From NCBI GenBank assembly GCA_022823465.1, contig JAJEHX010000025.1, positions 1-64,000 of the forward strand: a DNA stretch of 64,000 nt. The letters are read 5' to 3'. The position numbers were made by a program, and so were the translations under genes. Source of the stretch: Candidatus Latescibacterota bacterium. GTDB taxonomy: Bacteria; JAAXHH01. Under the pieces are notes generated by a model. The model worked only from the letters and a program-made list of their open reading frames with translations, was not told the origin of the DNA and made no database searches. Below are positions 18,362 to 25,677 of the stretch, piece by piece (the stretch's first letter is position 1; every line of letters starts with the position of its first letter).

Positions 18362-18438
18362 TCAACTTCTCCTTTCGGCTCGTTTAATAACCCGCCGGCG
18401 AGTACCTGGCCGCAGGCTGTAGTAAATCAACCGCGGAC

Positions 18439-18505
18439 AATATAAGGAGGCTGTTTGACGATTCTGTTACGAACAGTACACAAGACCATGACATTGACAG
18501 GACAA
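18439..18505 (-). promoter_or_regulatory. Pho-box array and -10 element of the receptor-pst operon
   Basis: On the minus strand five 11-base units in perfect phase (TTGTCCTGTCA, ATGTCATGGTC, TTGTGTACTGT, TCGTAACAGAA, TCGTCAAACAG) end six bases before TATATT (18439-18444); no -35 hexamer is present. Eleven-base direct repeats with a TGTCA core set this far from the -10 are the layout of PhoB-activated promoters. PhoB and PhoR are encoded nearby. Confidence 0.65.
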
Positions 18506-18553
18506 TATGACTTATTCGCTCTTGCACTGTGAGGTCGAGACGACAAAGACGGC

Positions 18554-18583
18554 TTGACAAATCCTCCATTTCTCTTGTTTTAT
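18554..18583 (+). promoter_or_regulatory. Possible promoter of ppk1
   Basis: TTGACA at 18554-18559 with TTTTAT 18 bases on; the -10 is weak. It would give a leader of about 220 bases before the ppk1 ATG. The divergent Pho-box array lies 50 bases upstream and could act on this side too. Confidence 0.35.
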
Positions 18584-18670
18584 TGTTACTCGGACCAGGA
18601 CGCGTACCCTGTCGATCCGGTGTTTATCCGGCCCGGTCTATTCCAGTCCGACCCGGTGTCGATCCGGTTC

Positions 18671-18717
18671 AGTCCGGTCCGGGGCGGCCCAGTCCGGTCC
18701 GGGGCGGCCCAGTCCGA
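18671..18717 (+). repeat. 20-bp tandem repeat in the ppk1 leader
   Basis: The unit AGTCCGGTCCGGGGCGGCCC occurs twice head to tail, followed by a partial third copy, inside a stretch (18620-18725) built of CCGGTCC-type words. It is very GC-rich and self-complementary, so the leader RNA will be strongly folded. Confidence 0.8.
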
Positions 18718-18814
18718 CCCGGGCCGCAGACATCTGAATCGGTTGTCGTGGCGCGGTACCGCGCGCCAGCCAGTTGCAGGCCCTGAGGCCATCTATCATT
18801 CCGGTGACTTGATT

Positions 18815-21067
18815 ATGCCAGCCGCAAACGGAAACAACGCCCGGACCGCCACGGTCCGAACCATCGCTTCGAGGAGAGCCGGCCGCCGGTTCACCCGAAA
18901 GCCCCGGCCGTCCACGGCGCCGCTGGTGACGAACTACTGGCGCCCGGAGCACTTCTTCAACCGGGAACTGAGCTGGATGGAATTCAACGCGCGGGTGCTG
19001 GAAGAAGCGCTCGACCCGACGGTCCCCCTGCTCGAACGGGTGAAGTTCCTGGCCATATTCAGTACCAACCTGGACGAATTCTTCATGATCCGGGTCGCCG
19101 GCGTGAAGAGGCAGATCGATGCGCAGATCCAGTCGACCCGGACGGCGGACGGCCTGAGTCCCCGGGAAGTCATGACCGCGCTTTCGGCCCGGATGCACGA
19201 ACTGGTCAACAAGCAGCACGGGCTGTTCATCAACGAGATCTTTCCGCAGCTCACCGCGCAGGGCATCGACATACTCAAGCCCGAGCAGCTCAGCCCCTCG
19301 CAGAGGGCGTATCTGGACGAGTACTTCCGGAAGACCATCCTGCCCGTGGTAACCCCTCTGGCGGTGGACCCCGGCCATCCATTCCCGTACCTGGCCAACG
19401 GCACGCTCTGTCTCGTGGCCGAAATCCGCAAGATCCAGCGGTCCGTATTCCCCCATACCAATCTCTCGGTCATCCACCTGCCCACCTCGGTCATGCCGCG
19501 GTTCCTCGAGCTACCGTCCGAAAACGGCCGGCAGGCGTTCTTCATGCTGGAGGACGTCATCCTCATGAACCTGGACCTGTTCTACAACGGCTACGAGGTG
19601 CTGAACTGCGCGTCGATCCGGGTGACGCGGGACGCCGACGTGGATTACGAGGAGGAAGGCGCGGAGGATCTGCTGACGGTCATCGAGGAAGGCATACGAA
19701 ACCGGCGCAACGGGGCCGCCGTCCGGCTGCAGTACGATCCGGACCTGTCTGCCCGCATACTGGATATCCTGGTGGATGAACTGGAGCTGGAGCCGGAGGA
19801 TCTCTACCCCACGGAGGGCTTCACCGCGTTCTCGGATCTCATCGAGTTCTACGATGCCATCGACCGGCCCGATCTGCTGGACGAGCCTTTTCCGCCCCAG
19901 CCGGCGACTTGCTTCGAGGGCGCCGTATCCCTGTGGGAAGCGATAAAAAAGGAAGACATTCTGCTGCACCACCCCTTCCATCAATTCAACGCGGTGGTCC
20001 GTTTCGTATCGGAGGCGGCGGTGGATCCTCACGTGCTGGCCATCAAGATGACCCTGTACCGGGTCAGCGCCAATTCGCCCATTACCCGGGCGCTGACCCG
20101 GGCGGCGGAGAACGGCAAGGAAGTATCGGTGCTGCTGGAACTGAAGGCCCGGTTCGACGAGGCGGCGAACATCCAGTGGGCGAGGCAGCTGGAGGAGGCT
20201 GGGGCCCATGTGATCTACGGCATTCCAGGCATCAAGGTCCATTGCAAGGCCTGCCTGGTCGTGCGCCGCGAGGGAGAAGGGATTCACCGCTACTGTCACC
20301 TGGGCACGGGGAATTACAATGACAAGACGGCGCGCATCTACGCAGATTTCGGCCTCTTCACGGCCAGGGAGGAATTCGGCGAGGACGTAACGCAGCTATT
20401 CAACCTGCTGACCGGCTACGCGCTGCCCTCGCATTTTCACCACCTCATTCTCTCACCCACGTCGATGCGGGAGGACATGGTGAAACGGCTGCGGCGGGAG
20501 AGCGAAAACGCGCGGGCGGGACGGCCGGCCCTTGTCATCGCCAAGATCAACTCCCTCGTCGACCCGGACATGATCGTGGAACTGTACCAGGCATCCCAGG
20601 CCGGCGTGCAGATTCAAACGATCATACGGGGCATATGCTGCCTGAGGCCGGGCGTTCCGGGGCTGAGCGAGAACATCAGCGTCATCAGTATCGTCGACCG
20701 GTTTCTAGAGCACGTCCGTCTCTTCTATTTCTACAACGACGGGGACCCGGAATACCTGTTTTCCAGCGCGGACTGGATGGATCGGAATCTCAACCGTCGC
20801 GTCGAAGTTTCCTTCCCGGTCCTGGACCGGGCGCTTCAGGCGGAACTTTGGGCGTATTTGAAGATACAGCTGAAGGACAACGTGAAAGCGCGGGAATTGC
20901 AGTCGGACGGAACGTACAGGTACGTGAAGAAAGCAGGAAGGCGTTTGCAGTCTCAGCGGGAATTGTACGAACTGGCCTGCGAGACGGTGCGGGTGAACGC
21001 GGGCATGAAACGCAATCGTACACGCGGGTCCCTGGAGGCCAGGACCCCGGAAGGACAAAAACGGTAG
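18815..21067 (+). CDS. ppk1: Polyphosphate kinase 1
   Basis: Makes polyphosphate from ATP through a phosphohistidine intermediate; membrane-associated. The N-domain start FNRELSWMEFNARVLEEA, the middle KFLAIFSTNLDEFFMIRVAG, and the two phospholipase D-like C-domains with KMTLYRVSANSPI, HCKACLVVRRE and HRYCHLGTGNYNDKT (autophosphorylated His region) are present. I place the start at the ATG at 18815 (750 residues, normal for PPK1). The frame stays open 87 codons further upstream, but that part translates a GC-rich repeat and reads as non-coding. Lies next to the Pho-controlled operon and phoBR. Confidence 0.94.
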   Translation: MPAANGNNARTATVRTIASRRAGRRFTRKPRPSTAPLVTNYWRPEHFFNRELSWMEFNARVLEEALDPTVPLLERVKFLAIFSTNLDEFFMIRVAGVKRQIDAQIQSTRTADGLSPREVMTALSARMHELVNKQHGLFINEIFPQLTAQGIDILKPEQLSPSQRAYLDEYFRKTILPVVTPLAVDPGHPFPYLANGTLCLVAEIRKIQRSVFPHTNLSVIHLPTSVMPRFLELPSENGRQAFFMLEDVILMNLDLFYNGYEVLNCASIRVTRDADVDYEEEGAEDLLTVIEEGIRNRRNGAAVRLQYDPDLSARILDILVDELELEPEDLYPTEGFTAFSDLIEFYDAIDRPDLLDEPFPPQPATCFEGAVSLWEAIKKEDILLHHPFHQFNAVVRFVSEAAVDPHVLAIKMTLYRVSANSPITRALTRAAENGKEVSVLLELKARFDEAANIQWARQLEEAGAHVIYGIPGIKVHCKACLVVRREGEGIHRYCHLGTGNYNDKTARIYADFGLFTAREEFGEDVTQLFNLLTGYALPSHFHHLILSPTSMREDMVKRLRRESENARAGRPALVIAKINSLVDPDMIVELYQASQAGVQIQTIIRGICCLRPGVPGLSENISVISIVDRFLEHVRLFYFYNDGDPEYLFSSADWMDRNLNRRVEVSFPVLDRALQAELWAYLKIQLKDNVKARELQSDGTYRYVKKAGRRLQSQRELYELACETVRVNAGMKRNRTRGSLEARTPEGQKR

Positions 21068-21095
21068 GAGACGGGGGAAACCCGCGAGGCAGTTA

Positions 21096-21157
21096 ACACA
21101 CAGGCGGACCGGGGCGTGCAATGATCTCCCCGGTCCGTCTGTTTCTGTGTGTGTGTT
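21096..21157. terminator. Bidirectional hairpin terminator between ppk1 and the membrane-protein gene
   Basis: A long interrupted inverted repeat: AACACACAG plus GCGGACCGGGG on one side, CCCCGGTCCGTC plus CTGTGTGTGTT on the other, with a loop of about 13 bases. It lies exactly between two convergent genes. The T tract is only moderate (TGTTTCTGTGTGTGTT), so efficiency is uncertain. Confidence 0.6.
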
Positions 21158-21485
21158 ATCCTCCGATGCGGGCCGCCACTCTCTTGACGAGAATGGTTGC
21201 GACACCGGCGTACAGGACCGTGCTGACCGGATCCATGATGGCATCCAGGGCACCGCCGATGGCCGGGATATTGCCGAGTACATCCATGCCCGCGGCCGCG
21301 CCGACGGCGATCGTAACCGCCAGGTAGCCCGTCGCGTCTTCCGCGTCAACCGCCATGTGCGCGTAAAGCAGGCCGAGAATCGCCAGCGCCATCATGGTCA
21401 GTGCCGATGAGATCAACGCACCGGGAAACAGCCCTTCGATTACTGCCAGGATGACAGAGATTATAACGACAAGCCGTGTTGCCAT
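21156..21485 (-). CDS. Small integral membrane protein, paralogue A
   Basis: 109 residues with three to four hydrophobic segments (about 3-25, 30-50, 55-78, 84-102). I do not recognise the family. It shares with the protein at 21584 the block VTIAVGAAAG.DVL.NIPAIGGALDA..DP.S..LYA followed by a basic C-terminus; the two arose by tandem duplication. AGGAGG precedes the ATG at close to ideal spacing. Situated between ppk1 and phoR, so a phosphate-related role is conceivable, but nothing in the sequence shows it. Confidence 0.75.
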   Translation of the reverse strand: MATRLVVIISVILAVIEGLFPGALISSALTMMALAILGLLYAHMAVDAEDATGYLAVTIAVGAAAGMDVLGNIPAIGGALDAIMDPVSTVLYAGVATILVKRVAARIGG

Positions 21486-21583
21486 ATACCTAACCTCCTG
21501 AATCGAAACTGCGACTCGTTACGTGAGTGTTCCGTGTGGGGACACCGCGCTTGCCGCGGCGTGAGTCCGCCGGATCGCGATCG

Positions 21584-21913
21584 TCAACCTTTGATCCGGT
21601 TTACCGTCCGCATGATCAGGATGGAAACCACGCTGGCATACAGGGCTGAACTGGCCGGATCGAGCATGGCGTCCAGGGCGCCGCCGATGGCCGGTATGTT
21701 GCTCAACACGTCCGCGCCCGCGGCCGCGCCGACCGCTATGGTCACGACGAGAAAATCCGTCGCGTTCTCCGCGTCGACTCCCATGAAACCGTAGATGATG
21801 CCCAGGACGACAATCAGGAGCATCATAACCCCGCCGTCATTCATCATGCCACCCGCTAAACCCTGAATAATCGCCAGCAGGGCGATTAAAATGACAACTA
21901 CTCTGGTCACCAT
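21584..21913 (-). CDS. Small integral membrane protein, paralogue B
   Basis: 109 residues, same length and topology as its downstream neighbour and conserved with it mainly from residue 45 on, including the acidic DAE.AT motif before the third helix. The N-terminal halves diverge (this one is Met- and Gly-rich around residues 20-30). AGGAGG lies seven bases upstream of the ATG. The leader from the nearest candidate promoter is about 250 bases. No known domain is recognised. Conserved glycine-rich VGAAAG and NIPAIGGALDA turns suggest a packed helical bundle, possibly an oligomer. Confidence 0.75.
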   Translation of the reverse strand: MVTRVVVILIALLAIIQGLAGGMMNDGGVMMLLIVVLGIIYGFMGVDAENATDFLVVTIAVGAAAGADVLSNIPAIGGALDAMLDPASSALYASVVSILIMRTVNRIKG

Positions 21914-22269
21914 GTCTACCTCCTAGAGGAGAGAGATTTTGCCACGGGCCGCGCGCACGCGCCCATGACGGGAAACGACGGCGGGACGAACCTGCGTCGC
22001 GTACGCACAGCAAACCCCACCTGTCGCTAACTTCCTTCGAAACGATCCAGTCAGACGTGCGCGTCCGCGCGTCATCGACTGCCTTCAGAAGCCTGGTCGG
22101 AGTCCTGCGGGATCGGGCCTGTTTCCCCGATGGTCCTATTGCATTTTTTGGGTTATGTAACCAATAAATATCGGTAGTACAGGACTGTCAAGGGTAATTG
22201 TGTGATTTACCCCAAAAAATGGGCCTGGCCTGAAGTGGCCGGAAGTGGAACCGGGGAAGAACTTGCTAT
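21914..22269 (-). promoter_or_regulatory. 356-base gap: candidate promoter and inverted repeat upstream of the membrane-protein pair
   Basis: On the minus strand TTGACA (22186-22191) is followed by TATTTA at a short spacing of 15, facing the membrane-protein genes. It is framed by an 11-base inverted repeat, CATTTTTTGGG at 22142-22152 and CCCAAAAAATG at 22211-22221. The rest (21950-22130) shows no gene and no riboswitch that I can recognise. Confidence 0.4.
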
Positions 22270-24132
22270 TTAAGTCATGCCGTCAGTTGAAGTTCCGGAG
22301 ACTGCCTCGCGGTCCGACTGAGGAAGTCGACCCGACTCGGCGGCGGTTTCATCTTCCGGCCAGGCGGGGAGCGAAAGGAAGAAGCTCGCGCCTTCGCCGA
22401 CCCGGCTCTCGACCCAGGCCCGTCCATTCAACAATTCCATGGTGTGGCGGACGATCGCAAGGCCGAGGCCGGTCCCCCCCAGCGCCCTTGATCGCGCCCG
22501 GTCCACCCGGAAGAATCGTTCGAAGATCCGCGGTAAGGCATCGGACGGAATACCGGGTCCCGTATCGGCTACGGACAGGACGATCTCCTCGCCCCGTTCC
22601 GCGATGCCTACGGTGATCAATCCGCCGTCCTCAGTATACTTGACGGCGTTGTCGACCAGGTTGGAGAGGGCCCGCTCCATCAGCGCGGCGTTACCGCGCG
22701 CGGGTTTTTTCGTTTCGAACCGGAGGGCAAACTTCAGATGCTTGCGGGCGATCTGTTCCGCGAATCCCTCCGCGACTCGTTCGGATATCCGGTCGAGGTG
22801 GCAGGCCGCAATTTCGACCTCATACTGTCCGGACTCGATCCGGGAGAGTTGGAGGAGGTCCTCGACCAGCGCCTGCAACCGGTCGGTATGGTGCAATATG
22901 GAGTTGACGAAGCGGCGCAACGCGGTCGTATCGTCCATGGCGCCGTCCAGCAGGGTCTCGACATAGCCCTTGATGGAGGTCAGGGGGGTCCTGAGCTCGT
23001 GGGACACGTTGGCCACGAAGTCCTTCCGAACCTGTTCGAGGCGCCGCAGTTCGGTCGCGTCGTGGAACACGGCGACCACGCCGTGAAGCCGCTCGCCGAT
23101 GCGTATGGGCGTCAGATGCACCTGGAAGATGCGCTGGCTCCATTCCAGGGTCAGGTCGAAGACGGTGTCCCCGTTCAGAGAGGGCGCGGAGTCGATCGCG
23201 GCGTCCACCGCGCTTTGCAGGTCATGGTTGCGCACCACCTCGATCGGCCGCTTGTTCAGGCACCAGGCGTCCACCTCCATCATGTGCTTGAATGCCGGGT
23301 TGACCATCAGGATCCGGCCATCGGCGGAGGTGACCATGACGCCTTCCGCCATGCCTGACAGCACGGCTTCGAGCTGGGCGTTCTCTTCCCGGATCTGCGA
23401 AATCCGCTCCTTTGACTGCTGGGCCATCTCGTTCAGGGCGGCGGCCAGCGAGGCCAGCTCGGCGTGGGCGGGCGCGGAGGCCGTGACCGTGAGATCGCCG
23501 GCGGCCTGACGGAGGGCGACTTCCGTCATGCGTTCGATGGGACGGGATACCAGCCTCTCCGTGGCCCAGCTCAGCACGACGCTCAACAAGAGGCCGATGC
23601 AAAGGGCGGCAAGCACGATCTTCCATATGTGAGACTCGATCCACTGGAACTGCTGAAGCGGCAGCGCGACGCGCACGACGCCCCGCGTTCCCTCGGCCTG
23701 GAAGGGTACCGCCACGTAAGCCATGTCGGTTTCCAGGGTATTGCTGTATCGGATGCTGTTGCCGACGCCCGACGCGACGGCCTCGGTGATTTCGGGCCGG
23801 TCGCCGTGGTTTTCCATAAAAGGAACGGCAGAAAGGGGGATGGATGAATCACCGGCCACGACGCCGTCTTCCGCCACTACGGTCACCCGGGCGCCGCACT
23901 GCTCCGCCAGGCGGTCCGCGATCGGATCGACCGTCCCGGGAGAAAGCGAAGGGAGCGGGGTGTTTTCGAGGTAGGACTGGATCAGGCGCGCGTCGTTGAG
24001 CAACTGCTGGCGGGTGTGGCCGCTTACGTCCCCGCGCAGGGACGTGTTCAGGTAAACGTACACCGCGCCTGCCACCAGGAGGGTGAAGGCAACGTAGCCG
24101 ACCAGAATCTTGGTTTGAAGCGAAAACCGCAT
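22270..24132 (-). CDS. phoR: Phosphate-regulon sensor histidine kinase PhoR
   Basis: 620 residues. Membrane helix at about 6-26, periplasmic domain, second helix near 165-185, HAMP, a PAS domain (VLSGMAEGVMVTSADGRILMVNPAF), the H-box FVANVSHELRTPLTSIKGY with the phosphorylated His, and the N/G boxes LVDNAVKYTEDGG, DTGPGIP and GGTGLGLAIV. The ATG at 24132 lies eight bases after the phoB stop; a longer upstream reading runs inside phoB and is rejected. The large periplasmic domain distinguishes it from the short E. coli type. Partner of PhoB and probably held in check by PstCAB-PhoU. Confidence 0.9.
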   Translation of the reverse strand: MRFSLQTKILVGYVAFTLLVAGAVYVYLNTSLRGDVSGHTRQQLLNDARLIQSYLENTPLPSLSPGTVDPIADRLAEQCGARVTVVAEDGVVAGDSSIPLSAVPFMENHGDRPEITEAVASGVGNSIRYSNTLETDMAYVAVPFQAEGTRGVVRVALPLQQFQWIESHIWKIVLAALCIGLLLSVVLSWATERLVSRPIERMTEVALRQAAGDLTVTASAPAHAELASLAAALNEMAQQSKERISQIREENAQLEAVLSGMAEGVMVTSADGRILMVNPAFKHMMEVDAWCLNKRPIEVVRNHDLQSAVDAAIDSAPSLNGDTVFDLTLEWSQRIFQVHLTPIRIGERLHGVVAVFHDATELRRLEQVRKDFVANVSHELRTPLTSIKGYVETLLDGAMDDTTALRRFVNSILHHTDRLQALVEDLLQLSRIESGQYEVEIAACHLDRISERVAEGFAEQIARKHLKFALRFETKKPARGNAALMERALSNLVDNAVKYTEDGGLITVGIAERGEEIVLSVADTGPGIPSDALPRIFERFFRVDRARSRALGGTGLGLAIVRHTMELLNGRAWVESRVGEGASFFLSLPAWPEDETAAESGRLPQSDREAVSGTSTDGMT

Positions 24133-24140
24133 GACGTGGC

Positions 24141-24824
24141 CTACCTGGTGAAGCGGTAGCCTACTCCGCGCACCGTTTCCACCATGCCGCTGGCCTCGCC
24201 GAGTTTCTCTCTCAGGCGCTTGATGTGGGCGTCCACGGTACGGCCGTACCCCATGTAGTCGTAGCCCCACACCACGTCGAGCAGTTCTTCCCGCGTCTGC
24301 ACTCGTCCCCGGCGCTGATAGAGGATGACCAGCAGTTTGAATTCGGTGGCCGTCAGGGAAACGGAACGGCCCGCTACGGACACGTGGTGACCTTCCACGT
24401 CGATGACGAGGGGGCCGACACGGGCCGGACCCTGGGTTTCGGGTACGGTACGCCGGCGCAGTATGTTGCGGATGCGCAGGGCGATCTCCCGGGGACTGAA
24501 GGGTTTGACCACGTAGTCGTCGGCGCCCAGTTCGAGACCGATGATCCGGTCGATTTCCTCGCTTTTGGCGGTCAGCATCAGGATGGGAATGGACCGCGTG
24601 CGTTCGTCCTGCTTCAGAATGCGGCAGACCTCGGTGCCTTCGAGTCCGGGCAGCATCAGGTCGAGCACGATGAGATCGGGCGTATCGTCACGGGCTTTCT
24701 CCAGGGCGGCGGGGCCGTCCGCCGCCACGATGACGTCAAAACCCGACTTCTCCAGGTTGTACTGGATGATTTCCACGATATCCGGTTCGTCGTCGACGAC
24801 CAGTATCGTCTGTCGCATCTTCAC
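24141..24824 (-). CDS. phoB: Phosphate-regulon response regulator PhoB
   Basis: 227 residues: receiver domain with the acidic DDEP pair near the N-terminus, phospho-accepting Asp in LIVLDLMLPG, Lys in VVKPFSPREIALR, and an OmpR-type winged-helix DNA-binding domain ending in RTVDAHIKRLREKLG...VRGVGYRF. Its order ahead of phoR, and the surrounding pst/phoU/ppk genes, support PhoB over other OmpR-family members. It is expected to bind the 11-bp repeat array at 18451-18505. Confidence 0.9.
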   Translation of the reverse strand: MKMRQTILVVDDEPDIVEIIQYNLEKSGFDVIVAADGPAALEKARDDTPDLIVLDLMLPGLEGTEVCRILKQDERTRSIPILMLTAKSEEIDRIIGLELGADDYVVKPFSPREIALRIRNILRRRTVPETQGPARVGPLVIDVEGHHVSVAGRSVSLTATEFKLLVILYQRRGRVQTREELLDVVWGYDYMGYGRTVDAHIKRLREKLGEASGMVETVRGVGYRFTR

Positions 24825-24921
24825 TCCCTGTCTCTCGCGGCCGGTACTATCAAGGTATCATAAATATATCTGGAGAGCGCCCTGTTGAAAACACAAAACA
24901 AGGCCGGATCGGAAACGGCGC

Positions 24922-25560
24922 CTACTTCGCCGAGGGGCAAAGATCGCTCAGCACGCATTCGTCGCACTTCGGCCGCCGGGCGACGCAAGTCTTCCGCCCG
25001 TGGCTCGCAAAGAGATGTCCCAGGCCCGTCCAGTCCGATTCGGGCACGATCTTCGCCAGGTCGGACTCGATCCGGTCCGGGTCGGCCTGTTTCGTGAAAC
25101 CGAGGAGAGCGGAGAGTCTTTTTACGTGGGTGTCCACGGCAATGCCCGGCATGCCGAAAGCGTTCCCTCGCACCACGTTGGCCGTTTTCCGGCCCACGCC
25201 GGCCAGGCTGGTGAGGTCCTCCATGCGCGCGGGAACCTCGCCGCCGTGGAGGTCGATCAACGCCTGACAGCATTTCCGGATATTGGCCGCCTTGTTGCGG
25301 TAGAATCCGGTGGTAAAGATATCCGCTTCAAGCGCTTCGGCGGGCGCGGCCAGATAGTGTCCCGGGGTGGGGTACTTTTCGAAGAGGGACGCCGTGACGA
25401 TGTTTACCCGGTGGTCCGTGCACTGCGCCGAAAGGATGGTCGCGATCAGCAGTTCGAAGGGCGTCGTGAAGTTGAGCGCAGGACCCACGTCGGGGTAGGT
25501 CTTCTTCAGGCGGTCCAGCACCTCCACCATCCGTTCACGCTGCGCTTTCCTGCTCGGCAT
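24922..25560 (-). CDS. nth: Endonuclease III
   Basis: DNA glycosylase/AP lyase for oxidised pyrimidines, 212 residues. The helix-hairpin-helix LAGVGRKTANVV with the catalytic Lys, the catalytic Asp in AVDTHVKRL, and the C-terminal 4Fe-4S loop with Cys spacing 6-2-5 (CVARRPKCDECVLSDLC) are complete. Separated by about 120 bases from the PolX-like gene on the same strand, so base-excision repair functions cluster here. Confidence 0.95.
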   Translation of the reverse strand: MPSRKAQRERMVEVLDRLKKTYPDVGPALNFTTPFELLIATILSAQCTDHRVNIVTASLFEKYPTPGHYLAAPAEALEADIFTTGFYRNKAANIRKCCQALIDLHGGEVPARMEDLTSLAGVGRKTANVVRGNAFGMPGIAVDTHVKRLSALLGFTKQADPDRIESDLAKIVPESDWTGLGHLFASHGRKTCVARRPKCDECVLSDLCPSAK

Positions 25561-25677
25561 GCTTCACGTCCTCCCCGCGGGAAGCGGCTGGCGCGGAGAC
25601 TACCGGGCCGTTCACGCCATGGTAGCCGGGACCGGGAAACCAGGACCGTTCACGCCGCGGTACCGGCCGCGGATCGT

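Noticed and set aside
16580-18445. A 621-codon plus-strand frame opposite the TonB receptor
   Set aside because: Shadow of the receptor gene; it also covers the Pho-box promoter region and has no recognisable motif.
18554-18814. An 87-codon N-terminal extension of polyphosphate kinase
   Set aside because: It would translate a GC-rich tandem repeat, and the conserved PPK1 N-terminus begins after the ATG at 18815.
21914-22140. Riboswitch in the long leader of the membrane-protein pair
   Set aside because: No known riboswitch core could be recognised and no clear expression-platform hairpin is seen.
24825-24921. Pho boxes before phoB
   Set aside because: Candidate -10 elements exist, but no 11-base phased repeats at the right distance were found.
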